Source of the DNA: JAWLDA01 sp041686855
Lineage (GTDB): Bacteria > Bacillota > Limnochordia > DTU080 > RSA5
NCBI GenBank assembly: GCA_041686855.1
Contig: JAWLDA010000001.1
Span: 1 to 64,000, forward strand
Direction of reading: 5' to 3'
Length of the DNA stretch: 64,000 nucleotides
This document shows positions 61,349 to 64,000 of this stretch, piece by piece. Below the pieces are notes generated by a model. That model saw only the letters and a list, made by a program, of their open reading frames with translations, had not been told where the DNA came from and did not search any database. The first letter of the stretch is position 1. The number at the start of each line of letters is the position of its first letter. The position numbers were made by a program, and so were the translations under genes.

Positions 61349-62218
61349 TTGGCACGGAGAGCCTTTGTCGATTCCAAACTTGAAGAGCGTCTTCGCACTG
61401 ATGGCTACGTCATTTTGGATCTGCTCAGCTCAGACGACGTCGAGCGACTGCTTCAGCTTTACGACGGGGTTCGGGAGATTCATGAACACGAGTTCACACC
61501 GACGGCGTTACTCGATGACCTTGATGTAAGAGAGCGGATCCACGAGCAGGTCGGTGCGGTACTCGCCGAGCGGATCCTTCCCGTTCTCGATGATTATACG
61601 ATTGCAGTCGGCAGCTTTGCGGTTAAGGGAGCTTCCTCCCAGTACAGTAAGGTCGGATTGCACCAAGACCTCGTCTTTGTTGATGAGCACGAGTCGGACC
61701 AGGTGGGGCTGAGTATTTGGTGCCCACTGGTCGAAGTGAACTCAGGCAACGGATGTCTGGGAGTCGTGTGGGGCTCGCACACCTTAAACAACAACTATCG
61801 CGAGCCTACGTCGCTGCCGTACTATGATCTCTACGATGTCATCCAAGAGGAGTTTATGACGTACCTTCCCATGCAACCCGGCCAGGTCCTACTGATGGAC
61901 AATCGCACATTTCACGGATCCGAACCGAACCGTTCAGATCAGGCTCGGATTGTGGCGGCTGGAATCGCAGTTCCGCGGGAGGCGGAGTTGCTTTATTGCC
62001 ACAGAGATTATGAGGGCGACGATGCTCAGCTGGAGATTTGGAGCGTTCCCGTCGATTTTTACGTCCGACACAAGGTGGGAATGAGGCCAGAGGAGGGTGA
62101 GCTGCGCCGAACGCTCCCCCGTACCGTGACACCACTCTCTGAGTCCGATCTGAGAGAACACATGTCGGCCGGGGCGTCGATGGACGCGGCGGTTCGCTTG
62201 GAGGGGACGGCCCAGTGA
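61349..62218 (+). CDS. Phytanoyl-CoA dioxygenase (PhyH) family protein
   Basis: A 289-residue Fe(II)/2-oxoglutarate dioxygenase-fold protein. The triad is H105-x-D107 (L-H-Q-D) and H189 (T-F-H-G), with R195 or R200 for 2-oxoglutarate. A long insert (L-N-N-N-Y-R-E-P-T) and an extended C terminus distinguish it from the protein at 51458. TTG 61349 is best spaced from GGAGG (61334-61338); TTG 61340 is too close. It overlaps the next gene as GTGA and follows the two-domain protein, so it is probably a tailoring enzyme of this operon. Confidence 0.9.
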   Translation: MARRAFVDSKLEERLRTDGYVILDLLSSDDVERLLQLYDGVREIHEHEFTPTALLDDLDVRERIHEQVGAVLAERILPVLDDYTIAVGSFAVKGASSQYSKVGLHQDLVFVDEHESDQVGLSIWCPLVEVNSGNGCLGVVWGSHTLNNNYREPTSLPYYDLYDVIQEEFMTYLPMQPGQVLLMDNRTFHGSEPNRSDQARIVAAGIAVPREAELLYCHRDYEGDDAQLEIWSVPVDFYVRHKVGMRPEEGELRRTLPRTVTPLSESDLREHMSAGASMDAAVRLEGTAQ

Positions 62219-64000
62219 GCTCACCGACCACATCGGGGGCCGCGCTAGGCGCGGAGATGTCCCAGATACCACCGATTCGGACCTTCGAGTTTGACCGCCA
62301 AAGCATCGGGAAGATTAAGAGCTCCGTCAATCAGTTTCGGGGGAGCGTCTCCCTTCCCATCGATCTGCTCACGCTGCCTGGCAGGAAAGGCCTCGATGTT
62401 AAGGTCGCCGCGATGTATAGCTCAAACATCAACCGGGTCGTCCAAACATGGAACGTCGATGCGCCGACCGGTATCCTCGGTCTAGGGTGGCAGATGCCGT
62501 TTGAGTACATCGCTGTCGACAAGGACGGCAGCGGCTCTCCCAGCTCCGACGCTCTCTACCTCGTGGCGAATGGGGCGGCGAATCCGATGCGCCAGGTGGG
62601 TGAGACGGCGGAAGGGCTCGTCCGATATCAGCTTCAGGAGTATGAGTTTTGGGAGGTGTTGTACGACCCGAAGGCCGAGCACTGGCGAGTCGTGAAAGAG
62701 GACGGCTCCACCTACATGTATGGAGGTCTGAACCGGACGAACGATGCAGTGCAGTGGGGCGTGAAGTGGGGGAACTGGATCGGCGCCTCAAGCCGACTCG
62801 ATGGTCAAGAGCGTTACCCCGTCGCGTGGAATCTCGCATCGATCACGTCAGTTGATGGATTCAACGTGAGCTACCGCTACGACAACGTCGAGTTTGGAGT
62901 CGGGTCAGAAGATGGACTCCGCTACACTCAGGCCTCGTACCTGAAGGAGATTGTAGACAGCTTTGGACGCACAGTCGCCTTCGACTATGGGGAGAAGTAC
63001 GGAGCTCGGAATCCGAGTCCCCAGGGGATCGTTGAGTACCAAGCTGAACACTCCGGGCGCCCCGAGCCGAATGCGTATCAAGATCGGTACGAGACTCGAT
63101 ACCTTGACCAAGTGCGCGTCAAGAGCGAAGCCGGCGAACTCCTCTTTGGCTTAACCTTCACGTACGATTTTCTCAACATGGCTCCGACGGGCGACGAACG
63201 TTACCAACTCATGTGGAAACGGTGTTTGCGTTCCGTCTTTCGCTGGAGTCCAAACGGCGTGACGCAGCCGAGTCTGCGCTTTGGGTACAACAGCCGATCG
63301 GAAGTCAATCCTGGGGCTCTAAAGTGTATCACATACCCCAGCGGCGGCGAAGCGACCTTCACATACAAGCGGAACGATCTGCACGCGCCCAAAGTCGTCT
63401 CTGTGAAGAACCCGCTTCCCGACAGCACGCCCCGAGTTTGGCATGGCAACGATTACGTCCTCTTCACGTACACCGGGCGGGGCGGGAACGGTCTGAGGGC
63501 GATCGTGTACTCGTGGAATGGCCGTTGGGTGGAACAAGAGCTGACCGTAGCCGAGATGCATTCGGTCCGTGTGGCGCCGGAGAGCTTATGGGTGGCGACC
63601 AAGGAGGAGTTCCTCACCATCGCCTTCCGGGATGAGGTGAGTGGGACGGATCAACTTTACCTTTTCCGAAAAGATCCGACCGGGTTTGGCTCGTGGTCCT
63701 TGGACGAGGTCGGTGTCCGAAGGCTTCCGTTAAGCGATCCCAAGGCCTCCGCGTCGACTTTCATTGCGGGAGACTCGTTCGTCGTCGCGTATAACCGGGA
63801 GTACGCAGGCGAGGCGTTCGCTGGTTACTCGTGGGACTGGGAAGAGGGCGCCTGGACTTCGCCGGCCCTCTTGCCCTCGTCTTCCGAGGCGCGTGCGGCG
63901 ACCGGGGTCGCTCTCGCAGCGTATCGAAATTACTACGTGATCACGACCTACGACCAGGATCGGCGGGAGGGGCGTTTTGGCACGTTCCATCGAGACGCCG
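62215..64000 (+). CDS. Rhs/SpvB/Tc-toxin-like giant protein, 3' end outside window
   Basis: The frame runs without stop from GTG 62215 to the window end (more than 595 residues). GGAGGGG lies 8 bases upstream, and the start overlaps the PhyH stop as GTGA. The N terminus (about 40-110) has the SpvB/TcdB/Rhs signature: a V-N-Q-F-R-G-S-V-S-L-P-I-D-L strand, P-G-R-K-G-L-D-V and G-I-L-G-L-G-W-Q-M, followed by Y-S-S-N-I-N-type repeats. The rest reads as beta-propeller-like or YD-repeat shell sequence (F-x-Y-x-Y-D, R-Y-L-D-Q-V). No signal peptide is seen. It may encode a toxin shell or a surface repeat protein. Confidence 0.85.
   Translation, partial: MSSPTTSGAALGAEMSQIPPIRTFEFDRQSIGKIKSSVNQFRGSVSLPIDLLTLPGRKGLDVKVAAMYSSNINRVVQTWNVDAPTGILGLGWQMPFEYIAVDKDGSGSPSSDALYLVANGAANPMRQVGETAEGLVRYQLQEYEFWEVLYDPKAEHWRVVKEDGSTYMYGGLNRTNDAVQWGVKWGNWIGASSRLDGQERYPVAWNLASITSVDGFNVSYRYDNVEFGVGSEDGLRYTQASYLKEIVDSFGRTVAFDYGEKYGARNPSPQGIVEYQAEHSGRPEPNAYQDRYETRYLDQVRVKSEAGELLFGLTFTYDFLNMAPTGDERYQLMWKRCLRSVFRWSPNGVTQPSLRFGYNSRSEVNPGALKCITYPSGGEATFTYKRNDLHAPKVVSVKNPLPDSTPRVWHGNDYVLFTYTGRGGNGLRAIVYSWNGRWVEQELTVAEMHSVRVAPESLWVATKEEFLTIAFRDEVSGTDQLYLFRKDPTGFGSWSLDEVGVRRLPLSDPKASASTFIAGDSFVVAYNREYAGEAFAGYSWDWEEGAWTSPALLPSSSEARAATGVALAAYRNYYVITTYDQDRREGRFGTFHRDA

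Overview
The window is a bacterial chromosome segment, moderately G+C-rich by eye, with strong AGGAGG-type ribosome sites, frequent GTG and TTG starts and many ATGA stop/start overlaps. It contains no rRNA, tRNA or phage genes that I can see. The gene content points to a heterotrophic, sulfated-polysaccharide- or glycosaminoglycan-degrading organism: three one-cysteine sulfatases, three BNR/sialidase-like propellers, a giant heparinase II/III-type lyase, a second secreted alpha/alpha-toroid protein, Gfo/Idh/MocA oxidoreductases, phytanoyl-CoA-dioxygenase (PhyH) proteins, and four intact sugar-type ABC solute-binding proteins (SBPs) plus three SBP remnants. One exported protein ends in S-layer-homology (SLH) repeats. 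Lineage cannot be fixed from this window. A Limnochordia-like Bacillota or a Poribacteria-like bacterium would both fit, and this is inference only.

Layout. 1-2.9 kb: edge of an SBP gene, an unassigned gene, and the azlCD branched-chain amino-acid exporter. 2.9-10.2 kb: a BNR propeller + SBP operon divergent from a LacI regulator, a sulfatase, a NeuD-type acetyltransferase and a medium-chain dehydrogenase. 10.3-17.1 kb: a complete nine-gene N-ATPase operon (atpDCQRBEFAG) whose c subunit carries the Na+-binding residues. 17.1-23 kb: a second sulfatase, an autoregulated MerR/GyrI regulator, a small secreted protein + membrane protein pair, a decayed HAD gene, and a Cys-rich SufR-like regulator divergent from a TTHB210-like/cupredoxin pair. 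23-30.7 kb: an SBP, a fused ROK/SBP pseudogene scar, two Gfo/Idh/MocA enzymes, a membrane-dipeptidase homologue and a secreted toroid protein. 30.8-39.5 kb: the SLH protein, an SBP fragment, two SBPs and a third oxidoreductase. 39.5-40.7 kb: a ~250-bp tandem array of hairpin-rich repeats containing a 100-N assembly gap. 40.9-44.1 kb: two creatininase-family hydrolases enclosing an unassigned gene and a UGSC-type selenoprotein. 44.1-58.1 kb: heparinase-like lyase, membrane protein, BNR_4 propeller, PhyH protein, third sulfatase, lactonase-like propeller, a decayed DMT gene and a large BNR protein. 58.4-64 kb: an operon of a 51-aa protein, a GGX/collagen-like protein, a two-domain cyclase/prenyltransferase-like protein, a PhyH protein, and the start of an Rhs/SpvB-like giant that runs off the window.

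Two results stand out. (1) The 'stop' at 43046-43048 is best read as selenocysteine. It sits in a U-G-S-C motif, the frame continues for 81 more residues with family-like sequence, and 10-11 nt downstream lies a perfect hairpin with the loop GGUCU, matching the E. coli fdhF SECIS apical loop. (2) The 39.5-40.7 kb array repeats a structured unit whose hairpins change in a compensatory way between copies, which suggests a structured RNA or DNA element rather than coding sequence. The gap inside it is flanked by identical 72-bp ends and is probably an assembly artefact.

No ABC permease gene is visible despite seven SBP genes or remnants, so the SBPs probably share membrane components encoded elsewhere. 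The SBP remnants, the decayed HAD and DMT genes and the ROK scar suggest active gene loss and shuffling around this locus.
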